This document shows positions 1 to 7,811 of a DNA stretch of 15,715 bases, one piece after another. The notes beneath the pieces are model-generated. The model did no database searches and was not told the origin of the DNA. It worked only from the letters and a program-made list of their open reading frames with translations. The first letter of the stretch is position 1; every line of letters begins with the position of its first letter. The stretch is from JBCBKZ01 sp039026975 (GTDB taxonomy: Bacteria; Bacteroidota; Bacteroidia; J057): assembly GCA_039026975.1 (NCBI GenBank), contig JBCCLI010000126.1, positions 1-15,715 of the forward strand, in the 5' to 3' direction. The position numbers and the translations under genes were made by a program.

Positions 1-540
1 ATTAAAGATATGGGTGAAACCCTCCATCTCATCTACCTTATTGAATCCATTATCAAAGACGGCAATGGTAACCCCTTTACCTGTAATACCTGCTTCATGC
101 AGCTTATCCAAGCCTATCATGCTGAGCTGTCGGGTGTAGGAGTCTGCATCTGATATAGTATCACAGCCATCCATGATGTGAGCGGTGGTACTGTAATACT
201 GCACGCTTTCTACTTGGCTGACAAATGGGAGGGAGCGGACGTCTGCTAATTGAGTAGCACTAATGTTGGCTGAAGCAGCATTTAGCCAGCGGGAAGTACG
301 TAGCACATGTATCCCCTCTCCCTTCAGGGCTTCCAGGTAGGTGGAAGATACGCGAAAGTCTTTCTCATCTACCTCTTTTCCCTTAGTAAGCCGCTTAGCT
401 TGTGCCTCCTCGGATATACCCAGAGTAGTAGGAGAAAGAGGCTTATCTGTGAAGTATATCCAGTATTTATCCTGGCACACACCTGCCAGGGATACTAGCA
501 TACAAAGAGAGAACAAAAGGGAATTATAGAAATACCGCAT
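1..540 (-). CDS. Subtilisin-family (S8) serine protease, N-terminal part, truncated by window edge
   Basis: The reading frame starts at the ATG complementary to 538-540 and stays open for 180 codons to the window edge, so the C-terminal part lies outside. Residues 1 to about 22 form a Sec signal peptide (MRYFYNSLLF followed by a hydrophobic run ending AGVCQ), so the protein is exported. Residues about 23-155 would be the propeptide region found in secreted subtilases. Residues 154-166 read TGKGVTIAVFDNG, the beta-strand and Asp motif of S8 peptidases; Asp163 is the expected first member of the Asp/His/Ser triad. The His and Ser motifs are not in the window. In Bacteroidota such proteases often carry a C-terminal type IX sorting domain, but that cannot be checked here. 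It lies downstream of hppA on the same strand, 134 nt away and behind a terminator, so it is probably transcribed separately. The family call is firm; the substrate is unknown. Confidence 0.85.
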   Translation of the reverse strand, partial: MRYFYNSLLFSLCMLVSLAGVCQDKYWIYFTDKPLSPTTLGISEEAQAKRLTKGKEVDEKDFRVSSTYLEALKGEGIHVLRTSRWLNAASANISATQLADVRSLPFVSQVESVQYYSTTAHIMDGCDTISDADSYTRQLSMIGLDKLHEAGITGKGVTIAVFDNGFNKVDEMEGFTHIFN

Positions 541-621
541 AACCTTCTACTCGAGTATAGATTTTCCTATATAACAATCTTAGCGGAAGATAACCTAAAG
601 TCAGGAAAACTGCCTAAAGGA

Positions 622-653
622 AAACAGCGTTCCTTAGGAAAGAAACGCTGTTT
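622..653 (-). terminator. Intrinsic terminator downstream of hppA
   Basis: Arms AAACAGCGTT (622-631) and AACGCTGTTT (644-653) are exact reverse complements, a 10-bp stem with a 12-nt loop. Read on the minus strand the hairpin begins about 20 nt after the hppA stop codon and is followed by a short T-rich run (TTTTCCTTT). It separates hppA from the S8 protease gene. No equally good T-run follows it on the plus strand. Confidence 0.65.
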
Positions 654-674
654 GTAAAAATTGTTGAAAAATAA

Positions 675-3041
675 TTATTCTTTTTGAGCTACAGCTATTG
701 GAGAATATACAGCTGTGGTAGCATTCTCCTGAATATCAGTATCAGTATTAGTGCTTGCCTCCAGTACATTAGCTTCCTCCTGGATAGCTGATTCTTCCAC
801 GGTCGTATCCATTCCTATTTCATGGACTTGCTCCACGGCAGGAAGGATGGCAGCGGCTTGTTCTCCATGAATATTCTTCAGCGTAGGCGCAATAACCAAA
901 GCTACTACTGCCATCAGCTTTAAGAGAATATTGAGGGAAGGTCCGGAAGTATCCTTGAATGGGTCTCCCACGGTGTCTCCTACTACAGCGGCCTTGTGTG
1001 GCTCAGATCCCTTATAGTATTTCTTTCCGTTAATATCTACCCCTTCTTCAAACATCTTCTTGGCATTATCCCAGGCACCTCCAGCATTAGATTGGAAGAT
1101 AGCCATTAGAACACCAGATACGGTTACCCCAGCTAGCAGTCCTCCTAACATCTCAGCACCTCCTACAAAACCCACTGCTAAAGGAACTGCTATAGCCAGA
1201 ACACCTGGAATAACCATTTCCTTGATAGAAGCGTTAGTGGAGATTTCTACACACTTATCATACTCTGCTTTCCCATCAGCCTTTTCGAAGATGGCTAAAT
1301 CTTCGGGCGTAGCCTTGGTCATATCAGCATCATATTTTTTCATGATACCCAGGGCATCTTTCAGTTCAGGGATGTTATTGAACTGTCTTCTTACCTCTTC
1401 TATCATGGCCATGGCAGCTCTACCTACTGCATTCATAGCGAGCGCTGAGAACACAAAGGGTAGCATACCGCCCACAAATAATCCCGCCATCACCTTAGGC
1501 TGTGCAATGTCAATGGAGGTAATCCCAGCCTGTTGCATGAAGGCAGCAAACAGGGCTAAAGCTGTCAAAGCAGCAGAGGCAATAGCAAATCCTTTTCCTA
1601 TGGCAGCAGTGGTATTTCCTACTGCGTCTAACTTATCTGTTCTGGAACGTACTTCTTTGGGTAGTTCAGCCATTTCCGCTATACCGCCCGCATTATCAGA
1701 GATAGGTCCATAAGCGTCTACGGCTAATTGGATACCTGTATTAGCAAGCATCCCTACCGCAGCAATGGCAATCCCATAAAGGCCGGCAAAGTTGTATGAA
1801 ATTAGGATGGCAGCAGCTATGAGTAAGATGGGGATAGCCGTAGACATCATCCCTACGCCTAATCCAGCAATAATATTTGTGGCACTTCCCGTAAGAGATT
1901 GTCTTACAATTCCTTTTACAGGCTTAGTACCTGTACCCGTGTAATATTCAGTAATTTTACCCACTCCCAGTCCTGCAATAAGTCCGGAAATGACCGCTGC
2001 AATAACTCCTGTGGAGGTGTAAGTAGTATCCCCCATAGCCCAAGTATCCGGTAGCATCCACTTTATAATGACAATACTGAGTATTAGCATTAACACAGCA
2101 GATCCGTATTCTCCTATATTAAGGGCTGTATGAGGGTTTCCTCCCTCTTTTACTTTTACAAAAAAGGTCCCTACGATAGATACGATGATCCCTACAGCGG
2201 CAAGAACCAAAGGAAGTAACACAGCTCCCATACCGTTAAACTGACCACCGAAAGCTTCTAGTCCTACAAAGGCACCTCCCAGTACCATGGTACCTATGAT
2301 GGAACCTACATATGATTCAAATAGGTCAGCTCCCATTCCGGCAACGTCTCCTACATTATCTCCTACATTATCTGCAATGGTAGCAGGATTTAAGGGGTGG
2401 TCCTCAGGAATCCCTGCTTCTACCTTTCCTACAAGGTCAGCGCCTACATCAGCGGCCTTAGTGTAAATTCCCCCTCCTACTCTAGCAAACAATGCAATAG
2501 AGGAAGCACCCAGTGAGAAGCCTGAAATGACGTTCAGTACAACATTTAGTTCTCCTACTTCATCTCCAAATGGCATAGACGTGTAAAGGATGAATAAGAG
2601 CCCCAATCCTAATACGCCAAGTCCTACCACGCCAAGTCCCATCACTGATCCTCCGGCAAAGGCAACTTCAAGTGCTTTTCCCAAGGAAGTTTGGGCGGCA
2701 TTAGTGGTTCTAACGTTCGCTTTGGTAGCTACTCTCATCCCTATAAATCCGGCTAAGCCCGAACAAAGGGCTCCCAGGATAAATGAGAATGCTACCCAGT
2801 AATTTGAAGCAGCTTCTGTTTGTCCTTTTACAGCAAGGAGTATAGCTACTATTACTACAAAAATAGACAGGACTCTATATTCAGCTTTGAGAAAAGCCAT
2901 AGCTCCTGTTGAGATGTTTTCTGCAATTCTTGCCATCTTTTCTGAGCCTACGTCTTGTTTAGAGACCCAGGATGACCTGATGTAAGTGTAGAGCAGTCCA
3001 ATGATACCAGCAGCAGGTAAAAGATAAATAATATTACTCAT
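675..3041 (-). CDS. hppA: Membrane-bound pyrophosphatase, K+-stimulated ion pump
   Basis: An integral membrane enzyme that hydrolyses cytosolic pyrophosphate and uses the energy to export Na+ and/or H+. The sequence (788 aa) is a succession of hydrophobic helices carrying all the family hallmarks: DVGADLVGKVE at residues 198-208, DNVGDNVGD at 224-232, and the C-terminal pyrophosphate/Mg site SNAGGAWDNAKK at 651-662 and GDTVGDPFKDTSGP at 688-701. At 475-480 it reads GNTTAA; in this family Ala rather than Lys after GNTT marks the K+-dependent subfamily, whose bacterial members are mostly Na+ or dual Na+/H+ pumps. Which ion is moved cannot be decided by eye. The start MSNIIYLLPA is supported because it begins the first membrane helix. 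The protein has an extra hydrophilic, acidic tail of about 55 residues (about 734-788) rich in Glu, Thr and Ala, beyond the usual end of the family. It is transcribed alone from a well-matched promoter at 3085-3115. Confidence 0.96.
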   Translation of the reverse strand: MSNIIYLLPAAGIIGLLYTYIRSSWVSKQDVGSEKMARIAENISTGAMAFLKAEYRVLSIFVVIVAILLAVKGQTEAASNYWVAFSFILGALCSGLAGFIGMRVATKANVRTTNAAQTSLGKALEVAFAGGSVMGLGVVGLGVLGLGLLFILYTSMPFGDEVGELNVVLNVISGFSLGASSIALFARVGGGIYTKAADVGADLVGKVEAGIPEDHPLNPATIADNVGDNVGDVAGMGADLFESYVGSIIGTMVLGGAFVGLEAFGGQFNGMGAVLLPLVLAAVGIIVSIVGTFFVKVKEGGNPHTALNIGEYGSAVLMLILSIVIIKWMLPDTWAMGDTTYTSTGVIAAVISGLIAGLGVGKITEYYTGTGTKPVKGIVRQSLTGSATNIIAGLGVGMMSTAIPILLIAAAILISYNFAGLYGIAIAAVGMLANTGIQLAVDAYGPISDNAGGIAEMAELPKEVRSRTDKLDAVGNTTAAIGKGFAIASAALTALALFAAFMQQAGITSIDIAQPKVMAGLFVGGMLPFVFSALAMNAVGRAAMAMIEEVRRQFNNIPELKDALGIMKKYDADMTKATPEDLAIFEKADGKAEYDKCVEISTNASIKEMVIPGVLAIAVPLAVGFVGGAEMLGGLLAGVTVSGVLMAIFQSNAGGAWDNAKKMFEEGVDINGKKYYKGSEPHKAAVVGDTVGDPFKDTSGPSLNILLKLMAVVALVIAPTLKNIHGEQAAAILPAVEQVHEIGMDTTVEESAIQEEANVLEASTNTDTDIQENATTAVYSPIAVAQKE

Positions 3042-3084
3042 GTAATTCGCGGTTTCTAAAGATTACCTTTCCAATAATTGGCGA

Positions 3085-3115
3085 CAAAAATAACTTTTAA
3101 GGGATAAATAACAAA
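3085..3115 (-). promoter_or_regulatory. Bacteroidota-type promoter of hppA
   Basis: On the minus strand TTTG (complement of 3112-3115) is followed after 19 nt by TATTTTTG (complement of 3085-3092). This matches the Bacteroidota primary sigma consensus of a -33 TTTG and a -7 TAnnTTTG at the normal spacing. Transcription would start near 3078, leaving a leader of about 37 nt before the hppA ATG. It is the clearest promoter in the window and the main support for the phylum assignment. Confidence 0.75.
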
Positions 3116-3226
3116 CTATTTCTGAGGGAGTTGCGTAGGAAACCGACTGGCCCATTTCTCAGAATTAACCTAGTAGGTAAATGATGAGAACACAGGGCCT
3201 ATCATTGAAATTACTAACTTGCCAGT

Positions 3227-4231
3227 ATGAAACTAGAAAAGCCCATTAGTCTGGAAGATGCTGCCCAGTTATTATCCTGTACATACATAGGGAATAAGGA
3301 TCATTTGATTTTAGGGATCAATGAAATACATCAGGTAGAAGCAGGAGATTTGACCTTCGTAGACGTGGAAAAATACTTTGATAAAGCACTTACTAGTGCA
3401 GCAACTACTATTTTACTCAATAAAGAAGTTAGCCCACCTGATGGGAAGGGGTTATTGCTCAGTGAGAATCCTTTCAGAGACTACAATCTGCTCACCTCCC
3501 ACTTTCAACCTCAACTCCCACTAAATACTTCAGAGACTCCTCAACTAGGTCAGGGAGTAAAGATAGGACAGCATGTAGTATTTGGTGAAAATACGAAAGT
3601 GGGAAATGGAACAGAAATAGGGCACAATACAGTTATAGGTTCTCATGTGTCTATAGGCGCTCATTGTAAAATTCATGCTAACGTAACTATTTACGACCAT
3701 AGCATCATTGAAGATCACGTAGTTATAAACTCAGGGACAGTAATAGGGGGGGAAGCCTTTTATTTTAAGACCAGGCCTGACAGAAAAGATAAACTTCTTT
3801 CTAAGGGGAGAGTTTGGATAAAAGAGCATGTAGACATAGGAGCTAATTGTACCATAGATAGAGGGGTAAGTGGAGATACCATTATAGGGGCTTGGACTAA
3901 ACTGGATAATCTGATCCAGATAGGGCATGATACAGAAATTGGGGATAGGTGCATCATTGCCTCACAAGTAGGGATAGCAGGTGTTTGCAAAATAAAGGAT
4001 GATGTAGTTTTATGGGGACAGGTAGGGATACCGAAAGAAATTGAAATCGGGGAGAAAGCCGTCCTGCTGGGTAAGTCAGGGACATTACATTCTTTAGAGG
4101 GAGGAAAGACCTACTTCGGTATAACAGGAACTACGGTACGACAAGCCCTAAGAGAAATAGCTTCCGTAAAAAAGCTCCCAGCTTTTATGCAAAAGTGGGA
4201 TAAGGCTGACAAAAAGGCAGAAAACTCTTAG
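3227..4231 (+). CDS. LpxD-like UDP-3-O-acylglucosamine N-acyltransferase paralogue
   Basis: A 334-aa protein with the LpxD architecture. Residues about 1-98 are the uridine-binding N-terminal domain, including LTFVDVEKY at 42-50, where Phe44 and Tyr50 fall where LpxD has its uracil-contacting Phe and Tyr. Residues about 108-290 are a left-handed beta-helix of hexapeptide repeats (VKIGQHVVFGENTKVG and so on), and a short C-terminal helix follows. True LpxD adds the second, N-linked 3-hydroxyacyl chain in lipid A synthesis, using acyl-ACP. The motif DNLIQIGHDTEIG keeps the catalytic-base His (His234), but the second active-site His, 37 residues later in E. coli LpxD, is Glu271 here. The neighbours are not lipid A genes (lpxA, lpxC, fabZ), so this may be a divergent paralogue using another sugar nucleotide or acyl group. 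The ATG at 3227 is chosen because the LpxD homology begins right there. Fold certain, exact substrate uncertain. Confidence 0.85.
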   Translation: MKLEKPISLEDAAQLLSCTYIGNKDHLILGINEIHQVEAGDLTFVDVEKYFDKALTSAATTILLNKEVSPPDGKGLLLSENPFRDYNLLTSHFQPQLPLNTSETPQLGQGVKIGQHVVFGENTKVGNGTEIGHNTVIGSHVSIGAHCKIHANVTIYDHSIIEDHVVINSGTVIGGEAFYFKTRPDRKDKLLSKGRVWIKEHVDIGANCTIDRGVSGDTIIGAWTKLDNLIQIGHDTEIGDRCIIASQVGIAGVCKIKDDVVLWGQVGIPKEIEIGEKAVLLGKSGTLHSLEGGKTYFGITGTTVRQALREIASVKKLPAFMQKWDKADKKAENS

Positions 4232-4237
4232 TGGCCT

Positions 4238-4245
4238 TACTTTTG
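4238..4245 (+). promoter_or_regulatory. Candidate -7 element of an ahcY promoter
   Basis: TACTTTTG matches TAnnTTTG and lies just after the LpxD-like stop codon, in the 123-nt gap before ahcY. It would give a leader of about 100 nt. No good TTTG -33 element sits upstream, so the call is tentative. A weaker candidate, TAATTTCG at 4318-4325, would give a short leader. Confidence 0.3.
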
Positions 4246-4354
4246 AAATGGTTAATAGGCAGGCTGGGAATGCAAGAAAATGGAAAGTATTTCTAAGCTG
4301 CATACACAAGTAATTTATAATTTCGCATACATACTAAAATAAAACATATAACAG

Positions 4355-5680
4355 ATGGCTGAAACAACATCCCAAGTTCAATCCTTTGTTCCTTACAAAG
4401 TTAAAGATATTGCGCTGGCTGATTGGGGAAGGAAAGAAATCCAGTTGGCAGAGGCAGAAATGCCTGGTCTAATGGCATTGAGAGAAGAGTACGGTGAAGA
4501 AAAGCCGCTGAAGGGTGCCAGAATTGCAGGCTGCTTGCACATGACTATTCAGACAGCCGTACTCATAGAGACGCTGGTAGAACTAGGGGCTGAGGTTACC
4601 TGGTCTTCCTGTAATATATTCTCCACACAAGATCACGCTGCGGCTGCCATTGCAGCTAAAGGAATCCAAGTATATGCCTGGAAGGGTATGACTGAGGAAG
4701 AGTTTGATTGGTGTATTGAGCAGACCTTATTCTTCGGAGAAGGCCAGCAGCCCTTAAATATGATTCTGGATGATGGAGGAGACCTGACTAATATGGTCTT
4801 GGATAGATACCCTCAGCTAGTAGAAGAGATTAAGGGGCTTAGTGAAGAAACTACCACTGGGGTTCACAGGCTGTATGAAAGAATGAAGAATGGTACCCTG
4901 CCACTTCCTGCTATCAATGTAAATGACTCTGTAACCAAGTCTAAATTTGATAATAAGTACGGATGCCGTGAGTCATTAGTAGATGCTATCAGAAGGGCTA
5001 CAGACGTAATGCTGGCAGGTAAAGTAGCCGTCGTAGCAGGATATGGAGACGTGGGGAAGGGATCAGTAGCTTCCCTGAGTGGAGCTGGAGCTAGGGTAAT
5101 TGTAACAGAGATAGATCCTATATGTGCCCTGCAAGCGGCTATGGATGGATATGAAGTCAAAAAAATGAAAGATGCCATTCCTGAAGCAGACATCATAGTC
5201 ACAGCTACAGGGAATAAGGACATCATTACGGGAGAGCACTTCCGTCTCATGAAGGATAAGGCGATTGTATGTAACATTGGCCACTTTGATAATGAGATCG
5301 ACGTAGCATGGTTAAATGAAAACTTTGGACAAAATAAGGTTCAAATCAAGCCTCAGGTAGACTTATATACAGTAGGGGAAAGGGATGTGATTTTACTGGC
5401 AGAAGGTAGACTAGTAAACCTTGGCTGTGCTACTGGACACCCTTCTTTTGTTATGTCTAACTCTTTCACTAACCAGACACTGGCCCAAATAGAGTTATGG
5501 ACTAACACAGATCAGTATAATAACGAGGTATATATGTTACCTCGGCACCTGGATGAGAAAGTAGCCCAGCTTCACCTTGCTAAGATAGGCGTGGAGCTAG
5601 ACGAGCTTTCTAAAGATCAGGCTGATTATATAGGGGTAGGACAAGAAGGGCCATTTAAGCCTGCGTATTACAGATACTAA
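4355..5680 (+). CDS. ahcY: S-adenosyl-L-homocysteine hydrolase
   Basis: A cytosolic NAD-dependent enzyme that splits S-adenosylhomocysteine into adenosine and homocysteine, relieving product inhibition of SAM-dependent methyltransferases and feeding the activated methyl cycle. It is full length at 441 aa. Visible motifs: GCLHMT at 59-64 in the substrate domain, LDDGGDLT at 138-145, EETTTG at 164-169, TKSKFDNKYG at 194-203 with the catalytic Lys/Asp pair, the NAD-binding loop GYGDVGKG at 229-236, NIGHFDNEID at 307-316, and the C-terminal KPAYYRY at 435-441, which reaches into the partner subunit in the tetramer. The ATG at 4355 gives the expected N-terminal length. The gene follows the LpxD-like gene on the same strand but has a 123-nt gap with a promoter-like element, and it ends in its own strong terminator, so it may be a single-gene unit. 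I see no SAM or SAH riboswitch upstream. Confidence 0.97.
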   Translation: MAETTSQVQSFVPYKVKDIALADWGRKEIQLAEAEMPGLMALREEYGEEKPLKGARIAGCLHMTIQTAVLIETLVELGAEVTWSSCNIFSTQDHAAAAIAAKGIQVYAWKGMTEEEFDWCIEQTLFFGEGQQPLNMILDDGGDLTNMVLDRYPQLVEEIKGLSEETTTGVHRLYERMKNGTLPLPAINVNDSVTKSKFDNKYGCRESLVDAIRRATDVMLAGKVAVVAGYGDVGKGSVASLSGAGARVIVTEIDPICALQAAMDGYEVKKMKDAIPEADIIVTATGNKDIITGEHFRLMKDKAIVCNIGHFDNEIDVAWLNENFGQNKVQIKPQVDLYTVGERDVILLAEGRLVNLGCATGHPSFVMSNSFTNQTLAQIELWTNTDQYNNEVYMLPRHLDEKVAQLHLAKIGVELDELSKDQADYIGVGQEGPFKPAYYRY

Positions 5681-5705
5681 TCATAAAGGACCTACGAGTT
5701 CTTGG

Positions 5706-5735
5706 AAGCTGGCCCTTAGGGGTCAGCTTTTTTTT
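5706..5735 (+). terminator. Intrinsic terminator of ahcY
   Basis: A 10-bp stem (5706-5715 with 5720-5729, including one G-T pair) closes a TTAG loop and runs straight into eight T residues at 5728-5735. It begins 25 nt after the ahcY stop codon. The right arm and the T-run lie inside the last codons and stop codon of the convergent acetyltransferase gene, so the two genes overlap at transcript level. Confidence 0.88.
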
Positions 5736-6163
5736 AGCTCTTTCTGTAAATATATCCTATGCTCAGCAAGGGTCTTAGCAGGCCTTACCGCTGTGATTTG
5801 GAACCCTCTGGATAAGCAGAATAAAAGCATATTTCTATTTTGATTTCGGGCCTTCATGAGAATATGTGAATAGCCTTGCTCTATTACCCATTTCTCCTGA
5901 TACGCTGCTAGCGCAGTAGCAACACCTAACTTTCTGTATTCAGGTAGGACACCTCCCATCCAACTATAGAAATGAGTGGGCTCATCACTTTCATAGCCTG
6001 CCTTGAAACCTACAAGTAGCCCATCTATACTGGCAGCTAGTAATAAGTGGTTCTTCCCTGAAAGTCGTTGGTAGTAAACATCTTCTCCGTAAGGGGCTTC
6101 GAATTCTGGTATATGTAGGGAAAGTCTAGCGGTAGTGGGTATGTCTACTATCTGAATTTCCAT
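5723..6163 (-). CDS. GNAT-family N-acetyltransferase
   Basis: A 146-aa cytosolic protein with the GNAT fold. GNAT enzymes move an acetyl (or other acyl) group from CoA to an amine. The acetyl-CoA pyrophosphate loop is visible at residues 70-84, with RKLGVA at 77-82 as the R/Q-x-x-G-x-G/A motif that follows the beta-strand GGVLPEY. Motif B follows as ARNQNRNMLLFCLSRGF at 105-121, where the Asn and the following helix are typical. The ATG at 6161-6163 gives a normal length. Its last codons run through the ahcY terminator T-run (seen as Lys-Lys on this strand). The substrate cannot be told from sequence; many small members of this type act on free amino acids, antibiotics or protein N-termini. 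It stands alone, convergent with ahcY and divergent from the Ig-repeat gene. Confidence 0.88.
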   Translation of the reverse strand: MEIQIVDIPTTARLSLHIPEFEAPYGEDVYYQRLSGKNHLLLAASIDGLLVGFKAGYESDEPTHFYSWMGGVLPEYRKLGVATALAAYQEKWVIEQGYSHILMKARNQNRNMLLFCLSRGFQITAVRPAKTLAEHRIYLQKELKKS

Positions 6164-6422
6164 TGATTTAAGCGGGATTTAGGACATTTTCACTAGTAAG
6201 AATGGCCTAGGGTATTCCAAAATATAAATTAACCAGCTATTCAGGTTAAAAAAATGCCAGTTTGCGTAAGTATTTTTAAATATGAGATAATTCGAATCTA
6301 CATTTATCCCAACTAGAGAATCTAACTCCAACCGTTTTCCTGCTCCTATTACCAATCGGGCATAGATCATTCTACTTGTTTTTATTCATTCTCTTCTAAG
6401 GTTTACCAATAGTAATCTGGTT
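6164..6422. other. Divergent intergenic region, no recognised gene
   Basis: This AT-rich 259-nt stretch separates the divergent acetyltransferase and Ig-repeat genes and should hold promoters for both. I found no element fully matching TAnnTTTG with a -33 partner on either strand. A 63-codon minus-strand frame (6179-6370) lies here but has no recognisable features. Confidence 0.5.
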
Positions 6423-7811
6423 ATGGCTGGCGCTGAAATGCAATTAACAACTAAGGCCATTTCTCCTGAAATGGAAGTAATGGTGATTGACTCTCAATTT
6501 AAGGAGGGTTCAGAGGGACAGGTTAATCTTCCTACCATCCACTATTTCCAGTCTGATAAAAGTGAGATCAGCCTGGGTAAGTCCATTATTTTAGAATGGT
6601 CAGTAGAAGGTGCTGACAAGGTATGGCTTGAGCCAGAGATAGGGGAGATGGCATCTTCCAAAGGGGAGATAGAAGTATATCCTACTGAAAGCACTTATTT
6701 TATTTTAAGGGCTGAAAATTCAAGTGGCGCTATTTCAGAGGTAGTGGAGTTAATTCTCCCTAAACCAGAGATTGCTTATTTCCATATTACAGAAGACCAT
6801 ATAAACATTGGATATCCTACCATTCTTCATTGGGAGGTTAAAAACGCTTCTTCCGTCTTTATTAATAAAGGAGTGGGACATGTGAATCCCAACCTATCCT
6901 TTGTAGAGGCCATGCTAGAGGTTCCGGGGCCTTGTACTATTACGGCTCAGAATCCCTCTGGAAGTGTATCCAAAACCATAGAGCTAAGTCTTCCATTGCC
7001 AGCTATTTATGAATTTGGGGCCAGGAAACCTATGATTGAGGAGCATACTCCGGTAGTGCTCACATGGGATATTTCTAACGCCAAACAGATTTTCATAGAC
7101 CAGGGAATAGGAGAAGTAACAGATCAGGATAAGGTAGAATTGATTGTAGACAGAACTACCACCTACACCCTTACGGCTGTCAATTATGCCGGAAGTGTAC
7201 AGGCAGTATCTACCGTCTTATTACCTCCTCCCATTATTAGAGATTTTGATTCAGACTCTGAAATAGTAACAGAGGAAGAGCCTACAGTCAAGCTCAAGTG
7301 GGAAGTAGAACACGCATATGAGATTACCATTAATCAAGGCATAGGAAATGTTACGGGAAAGGAGTCAGTGGTAGTCCAGCCTAAGGAAGCTATCACCTTA
7401 TATACCCTCACATGTAGGGGTCATTCTGGCGTGAGTACAGCCGAAATTCAGATAAGAAAATTTCCCATCCCCATAGAAGCTCAGTGGATGGATAATATAG
7501 AGAATCACATCCTCACAGATCCCCTTCAGGATCAACCCATCTCTCAGGATAGAAAATTGGATCTGGAAGGAACTTTTGCAGAGATGCAAGATGAACTATC
7601 GCTCACCATGAAAGAGATCAAGAAAGCTCAAAAAGGCCAAAAGAAGAAGAAAAAGCCTTCAGAGCCTAATGAGAACCCCTTGCCAAATGATTTTATGGAG
7701 CTAAGAAGACCGCGGATGCGAGATGAATTGAAGGACATTTTTCAAACCTTAAAAAAGAAGTTTTACCCAACTAACCTCCCTAACCAAAAAATTGAAGACA
7801 GCCATGAATAA
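6423..7811 (+). CDS. Tandem Ig-like repeat protein without signal peptide, partner of DUF4407 protein
   Basis: A 462-aa protein built of four consecutive repeats of about 78 residues at roughly 37-113, 114-192, 193-269 and 270-348. Each carries the same pattern: a strand ending in L-x-W-x-V (LEWSV, LHWEV, LTWDI, LKWEV), then a V/I-x-I/L segment leading into a GIG/GVG/EIG-x-V/M turn, then a Y-x-L-x-A-x-N-x-x-G strand (YTLTAVNYAG in repeat 3), and a Pro-rich linker (LPKPEI, LPLPAI, LPPPII). This is an immunoglobulin-like beta-sandwich repeat common in bacterial surface proteins. Unusually there is no signal peptide: the N-terminus is MAGAEMQLTT, and an in-frame stop at 6363-6365 with no ATG in between excludes a longer ATG-started form. 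The tail (349-462) is charged, with a Lys-rich run KKAQKGQKKKKK at 400-411. The stop codon overlaps the start of the DUF4407 gene, so the two proteins are probably made together and may bind each other. Function unknown. Confidence 0.75.
   Translation: MAGAEMQLTTKAISPEMEVMVIDSQFKEGSEGQVNLPTIHYFQSDKSEISLGKSIILEWSVEGADKVWLEPEIGEMASSKGEIEVYPTESTYFILRAENSSGAISEVVELILPKPEIAYFHITEDHINIGYPTILHWEVKNASSVFINKGVGHVNPNLSFVEAMLEVPGPCTITAQNPSGSVSKTIELSLPLPAIYEFGARKPMIEEHTPVVLTWDISNAKQIFIDQGIGEVTDQDKVELIVDRTTTYTLTAVNYAGSVQAVSTVLLPPPIIRDFDSDSEIVTEEEPTVKLKWEVEHAYEITINQGIGNVTGKESVVVQPKEAITLYTLTCRGHSGVSTAEIQIRKFPIPIEAQWMDNIENHILTDPLQDQPISQDRKLDLEGTFAEMQDELSLTMKEIKKAQKGQKKKKKPSEPNENPLPNDFMELRRPRMRDELKDIFQTLKKKFYPTNLPNQKIEDSHE

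Noticed and set aside
307..529. Two overlapping plus-strand frames of about 62 codons
   Set aside because: They are antisense to the subtilase N-terminus, whose signal peptide and Asp motif are recognisable on the other strand.
1060..1713. 217-codon open frame on the plus strand
   Set aside because: It lies antisense inside hppA, whose protein is clearly conserved; the translation has no recognisable features and reflects the codon use of hppA.
3120..3164. Inverted repeat TTCTGAG / CTCAGAA between hppA and the LpxD-like gene
   Set aside because: The arms are only 7 nt with a 31-nt loop and no T-run, so chance is a sufficient explanation.
4232..4354. Possible SAM or SAH riboswitch before ahcY
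   Set aside because: The gap is only 123 nt, is AT-rich, and I see no paired structure or conserved core resembling those riboswitches.
4864..5277. 137-codon open frame on the minus strand
   Set aside because: It lies fully antisense to ahcY, a strongly recognisable gene, and its translation shows no domain.
6179..6370. 63-codon minus-strand frame upstream of the acetyltransferase
   Set aside because: It sits in the divergent promoter region, is AT-rich, has no signal peptide, motif or clear ribosome-binding site. A real small protein cannot be excluded but nothing supports it.
7792..7803. TTG start for the DUF4407 gene
   Set aside because: The ATG at 7804 overlaps the upstream stop codon in the usual coupled arrangement, and the four extra residues add nothing.
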